In this document: positions 23,124 through 32,584 of the stretch, in pieces
Layout: each line of letters starts with the position of its first letter
Position numbering within the stretch: the first letter of the stretch is position 1
Origin: Candidatus Kuenenia stuttgartensis
GTDB lineage: Bacteria > Planctomycetota > Planctomycetia > Planctomycetales > Planctomycetaceae
NCBI GenBank assembly: GCA_945861865.1
Contig: CAMAWN010000026.1
Location: 1 to 42,137 of the forward strand
Reading direction: 5' to 3'
DNA: 42,137 bases
Made by a program: the position numbers and the translations under genes
Notes under the pieces: model-generated
What the model was told of the DNA's origin: nothing
Seen by the model: only the letters and a program-made list of their open reading frames with translations
Database searches by the model: none

Positions 23124-24746
23124 ATGCCCTCCATCCGCATCGCCAATTTGACGACCGACGTGTTCGAGCCGGAATCTGAGATTCCGAAACGACTCGCTCG
23201 AACATTGAGCGTCGGCGAAGCGGACGTTGCTCGCTGGCGGATTCTCCGCAAGAGCCTGGATGCGAGATCGCGGCGCGAATTGAAGTTCGTCTACACGCTG
23301 CTCGTCGAGTTGCCGGACAACGAGCAGGCCGCGTCGCTGCTCGCGAAGATGCCAATCAACGTCGAACTGTTCGATTCGCCGGCGTTCGAGGACATCGCTT
23401 CCGGATCAACGCCGCTCGAACAACGGCCGGTCGTGATCGGCTCCGGGCCGGCTGGATTGCTGGCGGGATTTTTTTTAGCGATCCGAGGCTATCGACCGCT
23501 GATCATCGAACGTGGCCAAGCAGTCAAAGAGCGAGTCCCCGCGATTCGTCTGTTCGATTCCGGAGGTCCACACGATCCCGAAAATAATTATCTCTTCGGC
23601 GAAGGTGGAGCCGGCACGTTCAGCGACGGTAAGCTGACCTGTCGCCTGAGCGGCCCCGATGTCGATTGGGTGCTCGCGCGATTTGTCGAGTGTGGCGGCA
23701 AGCCGTCGCTGATGTACGAGCACCGGCCGCATTTGGGCAGCAATCGGTTGCCGATGATCGTCCGCAATCTACGCCGCAAGATCGAAGAGTTCGGCGGCGA
23801 GTACCGCTTCGGCTGCCGACTCGAAGGACTCGACGTCGCCGACGGACACCTGCGCGGGTTGCACACGTCGAGCGGCCACATCGCAACGACGCAGGCGATT
23901 CTCGGCATTGGCCACAGTGCTCGCGACACGTACCGCATGTTGCTCGACGCCGGTATTCCGATGACTCAAAAAGCGTTTCAGCTTGGCCTGAGGATTGAAC
24001 AGCCACAAGAACAAGTCAACCGGCACAAGTACGGCCGGCCGGAGTATCTCGAATTGCTCGGTGCGGCGGACTACACGCTGACCGCTCGCGGCGAACGGGA
24101 TGTGTATTCGTTCTGCATGTGTGCCGGCGGCATCACGATCCCCAGCATCTCTGAGCCGAATTGCTTCGCGACCAACGGAATGAGCAACTCGCGGCACGAC
24201 ACGCCGTTCGCGAACAGCGGAGTCATGGTCACGCTCGAACCGCACGAGTTCGGTGGCTCGCACCCGCTTGCCGGCGTCGAATTGCAACGCCGCTTCGAGG
24301 CGGCTGCGTTCGAGTTGGCCGGCCGCAATTACTTCTGTCCGATTCAAACGGCCGCCGATTTTATCGCCGGCCGGTCGCCGTCATCCGATCAGCGTTTTGA
24401 GAGTTCGTACCCACGCGGACTTGTGCCGCTGAATCTCGAGAACGTGCTGCCTCCGGCCGCGCTGTCCGCGATTCGATCCGGTCTGCCTCTGATGGATCTC
24501 AAATGGCGCGGCGATTTTCTGAAGAACGCAAATCTGATCGGTCCGGAGATGCGCGGTAGTTCGCCGGTGCGAATCGACCGCGACATTCCGACACGGCAAT
24601 CACTCGGTTGCCGCGGTTTGTATCCGATCGGCGAAGGTGCGGGATTCGCCGGAGGCATCATCAGCGCTGCGGTCGACGGTCTGCTGAGTGCCAAGCAACT
24701 CGTTCGCACGTTCGCGCCGATCCAAAGTGTCGGTCGAGGCGAGTGA
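23124..24746 (+). CDS. FAD-dependent oxidoreductase of the COG2509 type
   Basis: Seen: 540 residues. An N-terminal domain (about 1-100, RWRILRKSLDARSRRELKFV) precedes a dinucleotide-binding motif (VVIGSGPAGLLAGFFLAIRG). FAD-contact blocks follow (GEGGAGTFSDGKLTCR, LGIGHSARDTY, CMCAGG) and the C-terminal PIGEGAGFAGGIISAAVDG. Known: this family is widespread, soluble and flavin-dependent, and its substrate has not been established. The length and order are complete. An eight-T run at 23469-23476 encodes GFFLA and is a possible slippage point, but the frame is open throughout. The gene ends one base before the stop codon of the opposing GYF_2 gene. It may be co-expressed with the Rieske gene; that is inference. 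Confidence 0.87.
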   Translation: MPSIRIANLTTDVFEPESEIPKRLARTLSVGEADVARWRILRKSLDARSRRELKFVYTLLVELPDNEQAASLLAKMPINVELFDSPAFEDIASGSTPLEQRPVVIGSGPAGLLAGFFLAIRGYRPLIIERGQAVKERVPAIRLFDSGGPHDPENNYLFGEGGAGTFSDGKLTCRLSGPDVDWVLARFVECGGKPSLMYEHRPHLGSNRLPMIVRNLRRKIEEFGGEYRFGCRLEGLDVADGHLRGLHTSSGHIATTQAILGIGHSARDTYRMLLDAGIPMTQKAFQLGLRIEQPQEQVNRHKYGRPEYLELLGAADYTLTARGERDVYSFCMCAGGITIPSISEPNCFATNGMSNSRHDTPFANSGVMVTLEPHEFGGSHPLAGVELQRRFEAAAFELAGRNYFCPIQTAADFIAGRSPSSDQRFESSYPRGLVPLNLENVLPPAALSAIRSGLPLMDLKWRGDFLKNANLIGPEMRGSSPVRIDRDIPTRQSLGCRGLYPIGEGAGFAGGIISAAVDGLLSAKQLVRTFAPIQSVGRGE

Positions 24747-24747
24747 G

Positions 24748-26025
24748 CTAGGGTCGCGTTCCCGCTTTGGTGGGTGCCGGAGTGGAGTTTGGTGGTTTCG
24801 GCTTCAATTCTGCTGAATCTTGTTCGGCAGGAACCTCGTCCAACGAACGACGCCTCGTGGTGGCGTTCTTGGTCGAAACACTCTTGGCCCCGATGAATGC
24901 CTCGCGCGGTGCGGCCGGAGCAGACGGTTCATAACGCTCACGAAGTTGAGCCAACATGGATTCCAGATGCTTCTCCTGCGCAGTGCCTGGTTGTCGAGGC
25001 TGCACCCGCATTTTTCTCAGGCAGTCGCGTCCGATGAACAACAGCAGTCGCTTTTCTTGGTCGCCCGCCTCCGTGTTTTTTTCCAACCACGGCACGATGG
25101 CATTCAACTCCGCATCCACATGCAAGAGAAAGTGTTCCCAACCCGCATCGTCTTTCAAATCGCCTCGCCGGACTTTCCATTCGGACCAGAGATCAACATA
25201 CCGGTCGTAGATGGCCCGCTGCGAACTCGGCCACAACCACCAAGCCGACAAGGTCACAATGACGAGGACTGCCGCGATCGGCCAGCTTGGCAAGCTGCGT
25301 CGCCAACGATTCCACGTTTGAAGAGGCGTATCGGCCAGTGACCGAGGACCAGCTTCCAATCCGGCGACTTGATCGAGCAATGCTGGTCGGTGCAACAACG
25401 ACCGCGATGCCTTGTTCTCGCGAACAACTGCGTCGATGGGCGTTGCAGATATTTCGTCGAAATGATCGGTCGGCAATTCTGAAGCGAGATCCTCTTCGAT
25501 CTGCGACTGCGTCACCTCGGCTGCGAGTGACACCATTCCAAGCTCTTCTTTCGAGCGGCCACGCTCCAACCTCCATGCGTTGATGAGGTCGTCCTCGGAA
25601 GAAACGGGTGGCAAAACTGCCGGGTCGTCCAACACCGGAGTACGGGTCGTGGTCGCAGAGCTCGGTAACTCCACAGTTGGCTCTGCAAGGATCGGCATGT
25701 CAGCGTGGTTCGCAGTCCTCATTGGATTTGGCGGAATCAACCCTGCCGATGAGGATGCTGAAACAGGCATTGCTAGCGCGGCAATGACGACGTCGTCCAG
25801 AAGTGGTGATGGTGCCGTAGCCGTTTCCGAATTCGGCGCGGTTGCGGCATCGAAAAGTCCGGGGATCTCGGCCGCGCGCTGCCAGTCGCCGTCGACCGAA
25901 TCGCGTACTTCGTCGGTGCTGATCAATGCGCCGGTGCGGACCAGTTCCAGCAAAGCATCAGCGGGCATTGGCCCCAACCGGGTGCCAAATCCCGTCTGCA
26001 CAAACCATGACTTGGCGGTGGACAT
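24748..26025 (-). CDS. GYF_2-domain membrane protein of unknown function
   Basis: Seen: 425 residues. Residues about 4-60 form a GYF_2 (DUF4339) domain (WFVQTGFGTRLGPMPADALLELVRTGALI as broken blocks WFVQ, GPM, LLELVRTG). A long, low-complexity, acidic and proline-rich part follows, then one membrane helix (WPIAAVLVIVTLSAWWLW, near 270-290). The C-terminal tail (about 120 residues) is rich in charged residues and ends in Pro and Thr. Known: GYF_2 domains in bacteria are thought to bind short proline-rich peptides and are frequent in planctomycete membrane proteins. No specific function can be assigned. The start at 26025 was preferred to 26055 because the domain begins there. It diverges from the DUF1559 gene. 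Confidence 0.75.
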   Translation of the reverse strand: MSTAKSWFVQTGFGTRLGPMPADALLELVRTGALISTDEVRDSVDGDWQRAAEIPGLFDAATAPNSETATAPSPLLDDVVIAALAMPVSASSSAGLIPPNPMRTANHADMPILAEPTVELPSSATTTRTPVLDDPAVLPPVSSEDDLINAWRLERGRSKEELGMVSLAAEVTQSQIEEDLASELPTDHFDEISATPIDAVVRENKASRSLLHRPALLDQVAGLEAGPRSLADTPLQTWNRWRRSLPSWPIAAVLVIVTLSAWWLWPSSQRAIYDRYVDLWSEWKVRRGDLKDDAGWEHFLLHVDAELNAIVPWLEKNTEAGDQEKRLLLFIGRDCLRKMRVQPRQPGTAQEKHLESMLAQLRERYEPSAPAAPREAFIGAKSVSTKNATTRRRSLDEVPAEQDSAELKPKPPNSTPAPTKAGTRP

Positions 26026-26123
26026 GAACTCTCGACTCCCGAACCGAACGGCCAATGAGCCAACCCCACACGCAGCGTACTCTCTGCGTCATGCAAATTT
26101 AAATTGACATTTCCCACCTCAAT

Positions 26124-26140
26124 CGGTGAGCTACTCACCG
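26124..26140. promoter_or_regulatory. Small hairpin in the divergent leader before the DUF1559 gene
   Basis: CGGTGAG (26124-26130) pairs with CTCACCG (26134-26140) around CTA. It lies 34 bases before the ATG of the DUF1559 gene and would be in its leader RNA. A TTGACA at 26104-26109 could be a -35 box, but no -10 stands at a proper distance, so the promoter is unassigned. Confidence 0.35.
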
Positions 26141-26174
26141 CTTGGCTTGATGGCTTCCACAGAAGGAGCGAAGG

Positions 26175-27182
26175 ATGACGCAACGTCCTCTGCGATTCCG
26201 AAATCGTCCCGGCTTCACCCTGATCGAGTTGTTGGTGGTGATTGCGATTATTTCGATTCTGGTAGCGCTGCTGTTGCCCGCCGTGCAAAAGTCGCGGGCG
26301 GCAGCGAGGCGGACGCAGTGTTCCAACAACCTGCGTCAAATCGGTCTCGCCCTGCACAACTACCACGATCCCAACAATGCTTTTCCTCCGGGAACCGTTG
26401 AGGCTGGTCTGCGAGGCACCGCCCCCACCGAACTGGCTTGGGCTTGGGGAGTCGCAATCCTGCCGTATCTCGAAGCGTCACCGTTGTACCGTGAACTCAA
26501 TCCGAAAGAACAAACGCTCGGACAACTCTTGGCAAATCGCCCCGATCTCGCACGTCGGGTGCTGCCGGTATTCGTTTGCCCGGAAGACTCGGGTACGTCA
26601 ATGAATTCGCGCCGCCTGTTCAATACGCTGGAGGTCGCGACGTCGAACTACGTAGCGTCCGCTCCGAATGCCAGCATCTGGCAATCCAAACCTGGCCCTT
26701 TCGGATTCATCAACCGCGGAATCTTCACCGGTGACAGCCACGTTCGCCTTTCCGAAATCACTGATGGCACGGCCAACACGTTTCTGGTGGGCGAACGATG
26801 CTTCGTCAAAGAGGGTGATGCGTCGGTCTGGGCCGGAGCGATTTTCCGTGATCCGTATGTGATGATCCCCCAAGCGACACTCGAAACGCCGTATGGCAGT
26901 GCCTTCGTGCAGATGCAGACCGGGCAAATGCTCAACGCACCAACGGGTTCGGCGGCCCCTGGCTGAGTCGCTGTGAATCCGATCGCCCGGTGGGCGTTCT
27001 CCAGTCAGCATGCAGGTGGTTCACAGTTCGTGATGGCCGATGGATCAGTCCGCTTCATCAGCGAAAATATCTACAGCACCTCCGATCCCGTCGATTTCTA
27101 CAACCGCGACTTTTGGGGCACTTACCAACGGCTCCAAATCCGTGACGATGGGTTGCCCTTGGGTGAATTCTCCAGTCCGTAA
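26175..27182 (+). pseudogene. DUF1559 prepilin-like protein interrupted by an in-frame TGA
   Basis: Seen: the N-terminus has the type IV/II prepilin signature (RPGFTLIELLVVIAIISILV), and NNLRQIGLALHNYH follows as in DUF1559 (planctomycete SBP_bac_10-like) proteins. AAGGAG precedes the ATG. After residue 263 (GSAAPG) a TGA stands at 26964-26966. The same frame then continues without further breaks through the family's C-terminal block ([22 protein letters not shown] split over 26985-27060) to TAA at 27180-27182. Together the two parts have the normal length of about 335 residues. Inference: a single nonsense change, or a base-call error, broke an intact gene. Known role of the family: exported pilin-like proteins in very many copies, function unknown. 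A strong terminator follows. Confidence 0.85.
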
Positions 27183-27206
27183 ATTTTCTCACCCCACAAA
27201 ACGAGC

Positions 27207-27249
27207 AGACCTCCGAAGTCGCGAAGACTTCGGAGGTCTGTTTTCTTTG
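27207..27249. terminator. Strong intrinsic terminator between DUF1559 gene and pnp
   Basis: CAGACCTCCGAAGTC (27207-27221) pairs perfectly over 15 bases with GACTTCGGAGGTCTG (27227-27241) around GCGAA. TTTTCTTT follows on the plus strand. On the minus strand the hairpin is followed by a weaker T run (CTCGTTTTG), so it may also end the pnp transcript. It lies between the convergent stop codons at 27182 and 27267. Confidence 0.92.
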
Positions 27250-27266
27250 ACTTGGATCTGCCAGGA

Positions 27267-29390
27267 CTATTCTGCCGGGCTCTCGCCGCCACCAGCCGCT
27301 TGGGCCTTCTCCACGAGGATCGCCTTGCGTGACAGCTTGACTCGGTTCTGGTCATCGACGGCAATGACCTTCACTTCGATGATGTCGCCGATCTTGACGA
27401 CGTCATGCACCGACTTGACGTAGCCATCGGCCAACTCGCTGATGTGGCACAGGCCATCCTTGCCGGGAGCGATCTCGATGAAAGCTCCGAAATCCTTGAT
27501 CGATGCCACCTTGCCGGTGTAGACGCGGCCGACCTTGATCTCGGCGGTCAGGGCTTCGATGCGAGCAATTGCGGCTTCCAAGCACGCGGCATTCATGCCG
27601 GCGATCGTGATCGTGCCGTCCTCGCCAACGTCGAGCGTCGTTTTCGATTCTTCTTGAATCGCGCGGATCGTCTTGCCGCCGGGACCGATCAAGAGACCGA
27701 TCTTCTCCGGGTCGATCTTGATCTGATGCAACCGCGGTGCGGTCGCGGAGATGTCCGCTCGCGGGCGTCCGATCGCGGTCAGCATCGTCTTGAGCAAAAC
27801 TCGGCGAGCTTCCTTCGCTTGAGTCAGAGTGTCGCGAATGATCGGCTCGGTGATGCCGGCAATCTTCAGATCGAGCTGAATGCCGGTGATCCCCTTGCCC
27901 GTGCCGGCGACTTTGAAATCCATGTCGCCGAAGTGATCCTCGTCACCCATGATGTCGGTCAGCAACGTGTACTTGTCGCCGTCCTTAACCAATCCGATCG
28001 AGATGCCAGCGACTGGTTGCGTGATTGGCACGCCAGCGTCCATCAAAGCCAGCGTCGCACTGCACACCGACGCCATCGAACTGGAACCATTCGATTCCAT
28101 GATGTCCGAGATCGTGCGGATCGTGTACGGAAACTTCTCGGCCGGCGGGATAACCCAATGCACCGAGCGTTCGGCCAACATGCCGTGACCGATCTCGCGC
28201 CGGCCGGGACCGCGAATCGGACGGCACTCGCCCACCGAGTACGACGGGAAGTTGTAGTCCAGCATGAACCGCTTCTCGTATTCTTCGACCGGGCCATCGA
28301 CCTTTTGCGTGTCGCGGCCGGTGCCGAGCGTGATCTGCGCCAGCGATTGCGTCTCGCCGCGTGTGAATACGGCCGAGCCGTGAATTCGCGGCACAACCCC
28401 CACTGAGCAGGTGATTGTTCGCATTTCATCGGGCTTGCGGCCGTCGAGCCGAGTCCCTTCTTGGATCAGGTCACGCACGACCTTGGATTCGAGCGCCCCG
28501 AACGCCTCCGAAAACTGTCGCGGAGTGCCGGTCGTGGCTTCGCCACCTTCCGGGAAGTACTTCGCTTTGAGTCCCTTCTTGATCGCGTCAGTGCCGGCGT
28601 GACGTTCGGCCTTCTTCGTATTGGCTTTGGCGACTTTCAACGCGGAGTACGACTCCCCGCTGAGCAACGCCGTGAACTTGTTCTCGACCGGCACCGGGCT
28701 CGGCGTCCGAGCCTTGCCGACCTTCGCACACAGTTCCAATTGGAGTTCGCAAATCTTCGCGATCTCGCCCTGAGCGAGCAGGATGGCCTCGAGCATCTGC
28801 TCTTCCGGCACTTGATCGCCGAAGCCTTCGATCATCAGCACGGAGTCTTTGCTGCCGGCGACGATGAGATCGAGCTTGCTCGTCTTCAGTTGTTCCTGCG
28901 TCGGCATCACGACGAATTGACCATCAACCTGACCGATCCGCACGGCTCCGATCGGACCGTTAAACGGCAGCGGAGCCAGCATCAGCGCGGCACTCGCACC
29001 GTTGATCGAGAGGACGTCCGGATCATTGACACCGTCGAACGACAACACGTTCGACATGATCTGCACTTCGTCGTAGTAGCCTTCCGGAAACAGCGGACGA
29101 ATCGGACGGTCGGTGAGGCGGGCCGTCAGGATTTCGCGCGTCGACGGACGCGACTCACGCTTGAGGAATCCACCGGGGAACTTGCCAGCGGCGGCGAAAC
29201 GCTCGCGGTAATCGACCGTCAGCGGAAAGAAATCCTGATCCGCAAATCGCGGCGGGCCACTGACCGAGGCGACGAACACCCAGGTCTCGCCGTATTGCAC
29301 GATCACGGCACCGTGGGCCTGCTTCGCCAACTCGCCGGTTTCCAACTTCAGAATCCTGCCGCCAATTTCTCGTTCGACTGAGACTTTCAT
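27267..29390 (-). CDS. pnp: Polyribonucleotide nucleotidyltransferase (PNPase)
   Basis: Degrades RNA from the 3' end with phosphate, as a trimer in the cytosol. Seen in 707 residues: two RNase-PH-like domains, the first ending near 220, the second about 310-545 with the catalytic block DIMGDEDHFGDMDFKVAG. A KH domain follows (KIGLLIGPGGKTIRAIQ, about 555-615), then an S1 domain (VGRVYTGKVASIKDFGAFIE and HISELADGYV, about 620-690). Length and order are those of the full enzyme. It follows rpsO in the conserved rpsO-pnp arrangement, with a 308-base gap. A GGAAAGAG stretch lies about seven bases before ATG. Confidence 0.97.
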   Translation of the reverse strand: MKVSVEREIGGRILKLETGELAKQAHGAVIVQYGETWVFVASVSGPPRFADQDFFPLTVDYRERFAAAGKFPGGFLKRESRPSTREILTARLTDRPIRPLFPEGYYDEVQIMSNVLSFDGVNDPDVLSINGASAALMLAPLPFNGPIGAVRIGQVDGQFVVMPTQEQLKTSKLDLIVAGSKDSVLMIEGFGDQVPEEQMLEAILLAQGEIAKICELQLELCAKVGKARTPSPVPVENKFTALLSGESYSALKVAKANTKKAERHAGTDAIKKGLKAKYFPEGGEATTGTPRQFSEAFGALESKVVRDLIQEGTRLDGRKPDEMRTITCSVGVVPRIHGSAVFTRGETQSLAQITLGTGRDTQKVDGPVEEYEKRFMLDYNFPSYSVGECRPIRGPGRREIGHGMLAERSVHWVIPPAEKFPYTIRTISDIMESNGSSSMASVCSATLALMDAGVPITQPVAGISIGLVKDGDKYTLLTDIMGDEDHFGDMDFKVAGTGKGITGIQLDLKIAGITEPIIRDTLTQAKEARRVLLKTMLTAIGRPRADISATAPRLHQIKIDPEKIGLLIGPGGKTIRAIQEESKTTLDVGEDGTITIAGMNAACLEAAIARIEALTAEIKVGRVYTGKVASIKDFGAFIEIAPGKDGLCHISELADGYVKSVHDVVKIGDIIEVKVIAVDDQNRVKLSRKAILVEKAQAAGGGESPAE

Positions 29391-29698
29391 CTTTGTTCTC
29401 TTTCCAATTCAACGGACGCCAGCCAGCGAGACCACTCACCATGAGTGACAAACGACAGCGAGCCGATACGTCCTAACGACTGTGATCCACGGCGTCGCAA
29501 CGACAGCGACGCAAAACTTCTAGGCCGGCGGCCGAAGCAAGGGCGAACGTCGTTTCGCGTGGACCCACCGCGCAGTCTCAAGCATTTCCTCGGCCCGGCA
29601 CCCAACCGGATTCGCCGGCTGGCGTACATGTCTGCGCCAATCCCCTGACTGACGCACCGGCCGAAGCCTTCAAAACAACGTCACCTTGTCGGCCGGGG
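29391..29698. other. rpsO-pnp intergenic region with a palindromic hairpin
   Basis: No gene is seen. GCGTCGC (29492-29498) pairs with GCGACGC (29506-29512) around seven bases. Similar GCGTCGCTGTCG wording occurs in the element at 3328-3400. Known: in E. coli, PNPase controls its own messenger through RNase III cleavage of a stem in this region. Whether this hairpin has that role here is not shown. The remaining bases hold nothing I recognise. Confidence 0.5.
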
Positions 29699-29968
29699 CT
29701 ACTTGCGCAACTCGAGCTTTTCGAGAATCGTCTGATAGCGAGCGATTTCGGTTCGCTTGAGGTAATCCAGCAGGCGGCGACGGCGGCTAACCGCCATCAA
29801 CAACCCACGTCGGCCAGAGTGATCTTTCACATGGCCCTTCAAATGATCGGTCAGTTGAGTGATCCGATCGGTCAACATGGCGATCTGAACTTCCGGGGAG
29901 CCTGTGTCCGCCTCGGATCGCGCGTGGCCACGAATCAGCTCCGTTTTTCGTTCTTTTGTCAGCGGCAT
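29699..29968 (-). CDS. rpsO: 30S ribosomal protein S15
   Basis: Binds 16S rRNA in the platform of the small subunit. Seen in 89 residues: the family start [31 protein letters not shown] and the conserved core [23 protein letters not shown], written here as blocks DHSGRRGLL and RRRRLLDYL. The length equals the usual 88-90. The start at 29968 was chosen from the family N-terminus, with AAGG a few bases upstream; the longer frame has no support. A possible promoter is at 30019-30046. pnp is next downstream. Confidence 0.97.
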   Translation of the reverse strand: MPLTKERKTELIRGHARSEADTGSPEVQIAMLTDRITQLTDHLKGHVKDHSGRRGLLMAVSRRRRLLDYLKRTEIARYQTILEKLELRK

Positions 29969-30018
29969 TGGACCTTTCCTAAACCAAAACGTTTTTGAGA
30001 CTTCGATGTGTGGGGCGT

Positions 30019-30046
30019 ACTCTAACAAGCCTCTTTCAAGTTGCAA
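30019..30046 (-). promoter_or_regulatory. Possible sigma-70-type promoter for rpsO
   Basis: On the minus strand TTGCAA (30041-30046) and TAGAGT (30019-30024) are separated by 16 bases, each matching four of six consensus positions. The start of RNA would be near 30012, about 44 bases before the rpsO start codon. The boxes are weak. Confidence 0.35.
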
Positions 30047-30080
30047 CATTCGACAGCGGCCCTGACCCACGAGGAGTTCC

Positions 30081-31388
30081 TCAGCCCATCGCCTTCAGGG
30101 AGTCTTCGACGACTTGCAGGACGCGGTCGATGTCTGTCGGCGTGTGAACTGACGAAAAACCGTGATGGCACGGGCCGCCGCCGTAGTCATGAAAATAGAC
30201 GCCGCGAGCCGTCGTCTGCCGGCAGAACTCCAGCATCGTTTCGCGACGATGGCACAGGCTGTCGCGATAGCATTTGACCGGCTCGCGAGTGCCAAAGGTC
30301 AGACCAAAGCGGCTGCCATGAACTTGGAAGCGACAGGCGATCGGGCTGCGATCTGCGATGTCGTTGAGCCCACGAGACAACTGCGTCGAAAGCGAATGGA
30401 TGGTTTGCCAGAACTGTGGCGTGCGGATCGTCCGCACGAAGGCGAGTCCGGCCAGGATGCTCGGCAGCGGAGCGTTGAACGTTCCGGAGTGCGCGACATC
30501 GCCGACTGGTTTGAAGCAATTCATCAATTCCGCTTTGCCAGCAATCGCTGAGAGTGGCAAGCCCGCTCCGAGCGACTTGCCAATCGTACAAATGTCGGGA
30601 GTGACTCCGAAGTCTTGCTGCGCTCCGCCGGGAGACTTTTTGGCGAAGGATTGAATCTCATCGAAGAAGAGAATCAGCCCGTGCTCGTCGGCTAGGCCGC
30701 GTGCTCCTTCGAGGAATCCAGGCTCCGGTAAGATCGCGCCGCAGTTGTAATCGACCGGCTCGATCAGAATCGTGCCGGCCTCGTGCTTGTGTTGTTTAAC
30801 CAAGCGTTCGAGCGCGTCGAAGTCGTTGTACTCGGCAACGATGATCAGTTCAGCGAGAGAGATCGGGATGCCGGGGCTTTCGCGATACGGCGGCTGCGCA
30901 TCGAGTTGGTCGGCGGGCGGATGGCCGCCGATGAATGTGAACTCGTGGTAGCCGTGGAAGTGCCCGCGAAAGCGAATGATCTTGTCACGACCGCTGACCG
31001 CTCGGCAGAGCCGCAGCGCGTGCAGAGTCGCTTCGCTGCCCGATCCCGTGAAGCGGACTCGTTCCGCACACGGCACGATTTCGCAAATCTGCTCAGCCAG
31101 TTCGATTGGGTATTGGCCGTCGAGACTGCACAACACGCCGAGTTCCCAGACCTTGTCGAACACTTCGCGCAAGCAGTCCGGTGCGTGGCCGAGCAATGTC
31201 GCGCCGTGACTCATCGACATGTCGAGGAACTCACGCCCATCGACGTCCCAAAAGCGAGAGCCTTTCGCTCGCGAGGCATACACCGGCGCGCCCCAACCTT
31301 GGTTGAAACGTGTGCTGGAACACACGCCACCGGGCAAAACCTTGCGGCCACGCTCGATGAGAGCGAGATATTCGGCGGAGAGCGTCAT
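30081..31388 (-). CDS. Class-III aminotransferase similar to glutamate-1-semialdehyde 2,1-aminomutase
   Basis: Seen: 435 residues. PLP-fold motifs are present: [32 protein letters not shown] (Asp243 binds the cofactor nitrogen) and the Schiff-base lysine Lys271 in [16 protein letters not shown]. Known: HemL uses these motifs, but typical HemL reads FDEVMTGFR and GKIIGGG, so this is a relative rather than a clear HemL. Inference: a PLP aminomutase or transaminase of unknown substrate; no other heme gene is adjacent. Its ATG overlaps the TGA of the DinB-like gene (31385-31388), so it is probably translated with it. The upstream extension of the open frame is the DinB-like coding region read in another frame. 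Confidence 0.8.
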   Translation of the reverse strand: MTLSAEYLALIERGRKVLPGGVCSSTRFNQGWGAPVYASRAKGSRFWDVDGREFLDMSMSHGATLLGHAPDCLREVFDKVWELGVLCSLDGQYPIELAEQICEIVPCAERVRFTGSGSEATLHALRLCRAVSGRDKIIRFRGHFHGYHEFTFIGGHPPADQLDAQPPYRESPGIPISLAELIIVAEYNDFDALERLVKQHKHEAGTILIEPVDYNCGAILPEPGFLEGARGLADEHGLILFFDEIQSFAKKSPGGAQQDFGVTPDICTIGKSLGAGLPLSAIAGKAELMNCFKPVGDVAHSGTFNAPLPSILAGLAFVRTIRTPQFWQTIHSLSTQLSRGLNDIADRSPIACRFQVHGSRFGLTFGTREPVKCYRDSLCHRRETMLEFCRQTTARGVYFHDYGGGPCHHGFSSVHTPTDIDRVLQVVEDSLKAMG

Positions 31389-31876
31389 GTGTGGTTCTTC
31401 CACAGGTTCAGCGTGATGTGAGCTTGGCCTTGATGATGAGCCTCGTGCCAATTGATGACGTGCAGAGCCTTCGCAATCGTCCAGCCACGGTCTTTCAGAA
31501 GGCCCGACTCTGGGATACGAGCGAGGTCGGAATCCGTCAAGCGACCGAGTCCTTCTAGCAAATGTTGTCGCGAGGCATTGAGCACTTCGCGAATCTGATC
31601 TGCGGTCGGAATGTTGTCGTCCGGCGTGCTGCCCCCTTTGAAGCGTGGGATCAAGTCCGAAAAACCTGCCGTCGAACCGAACAACCGCTCGGTCGCGAAC
31701 AGCTCTTCCGTGACACCAACGTGCATCAGTTGCCACGCAATGTGTGCTCGGCCCGGCCCCGGACGCCAACCGAGTACGGCCGTCGGATCGGGTTGCTTGG
31801 CGATGTCATCCAGCGTCGTCAGCGTACGCGAGCGGTTGAATTCCCAAATGTCTTTGATGCACGTCAACAAGCTCAT
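31385..31876 (-). CDS. DinB-like four-helix metal-binding protein
   Basis: Seen: 163 residues, all helical in character. An N-terminal segment WEFNRSRTLTTLDDI precedes a histidine in WQLMHVGVTEE and a pair of histidines in NWHEAHHQGQ, the pattern of the DinB/YfiT superfamily metal site. Known: members bind nickel or zinc and include thiol-dependent enzymes (bacillithiol, mycothiol or maleylpyruvate partners); many have no assigned function. AGGAG lies seven bases before the ATG. The TGA overlaps the start of the aminotransferase gene, which suggests a joint role. No thiol-biosynthesis gene is nearby. Confidence 0.75.
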   Translation of the reverse strand: MSLLTCIKDIWEFNRSRTLTTLDDIAKQPDPTAVLGWRPGPGRAHIAWQLMHVGVTEELFATERLFGSTAGFSDLIPRFKGGSTPDDNIPTADQIREVLNASRQHLLEGLGRLTDSDLARIPESGLLKDRGWTIAKALHVINWHEAHHQGQAHITLNLWKNHT

Positions 31877-31950
31877 GGCGATCTCCTAGAATCGAGAAGT
31901 GGCGGATGCGTCTCATGCATCCGACCAAAGTCGCAAAGTTTCGGCAAGGG

Positions 31951-32574
31951 TCAGCCGCGAAGGTGGAACACCGAGTTCATCGTGACCAGCGTGCTCTGAC
32001 CGGCCGCGTGCTGGATGATGTTCACGCAGCAGTTGTCTTGGGCCAACCCCTTTGCCTTGCGGAGTTCCAACCCCATCAGGTGGGCACACAGCGTGCGGTT
32101 CACAATGTTGTGAGCCACCACGACGACCGTTTCGCCAACGTGCTGGTGCAGCAGTCGCTCGAACGCCGGCCACGCGCGACGCAGGACGTCCGAGTACGAT
32201 TCGCCGCCCAGATACGGATGCGTGGCGGGATCCTCGTGGAACAGCCGGTACGCCTCCGGGGCTTCGCGAGCGATTGTGTCCCAGTCCTTGCCTTCCCAGA
32301 CGCCGACATGGCATTCGGTGATCTCGGCGATTTGTTTCACGCTCAGACCGTGTCGCTCGGCAATCGTCGCGGCAGTTTCAGCAGCTCGTTGCAGCGGGCT
32401 GGAATAGACGTGCGTGATTGGATGGTCGGCCAAGAATCGAGCGACCTGGGCCGCCTGTCGACGACCGTTGTCGTTCAGCGGCAGATCAATGCTGCTGCCT
32501 TGGAGGATGTACGGACTTTGCACATTGGCATCGGTCGTGCCATGTCGGACAAGCAGCAGTTGAGTGGCGGTCAT
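31951..32574 (-). CDS. Histidine phosphatase family protein (phosphoglycerate mutase-like)
   Basis: Seen: 207 residues. The catalytic LVRHGTTD (phosphate-accepting His11) is followed by an arginine region YSSPLQRAAETA, the acid block ECHVGVWEG and the second histidine in VVVVAHNIVNR. Known: the family includes cofactor-dependent phosphoglycerate mutases, cobalamin phosphatases (CobC) and broad phosphatases, and sequence alone rarely separates them. The start ATG at 32574 has no clear SD; the longer frame would begin in repeat DNA. The palindromic element ends 11 bases upstream. It is co-directional with the DinB-like gene, 74 bases downstream. Confidence 0.85.
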   Translation of the reverse strand: MTATQLLLVRHGTTDANVQSPYILQGSSIDLPLNDNGRRQAAQVARFLADHPITHVYSSPLQRAAETAATIAERHGLSVKQIAEITECHVGVWEGKDWDTIAREAPEAYRLFHEDPATHPYLGGESYSDVLRRAWPAFERLLHQHVGETVVVVAHNIVNRTLCAHLMGLELRKAKGLAQDNCCVNIIQHAAGQSTLVTMNSVFHLRG

Positions 32575-32584
32575 GCGGCGAGTT

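Noticed and set aside
26104..26132. Sigma-70 promoter before the DUF1559 gene
   Set aside because: TTGACA is good, but TGAGCT at 17 bases is not a -10 box.
26964..26966. TGA as a selenocysteine codon in the DUF1559 gene
   Set aside because: No SECIS-like hairpin is seen just downstream, and the family has no cysteine at this site. A nonsense change or base error is simpler.
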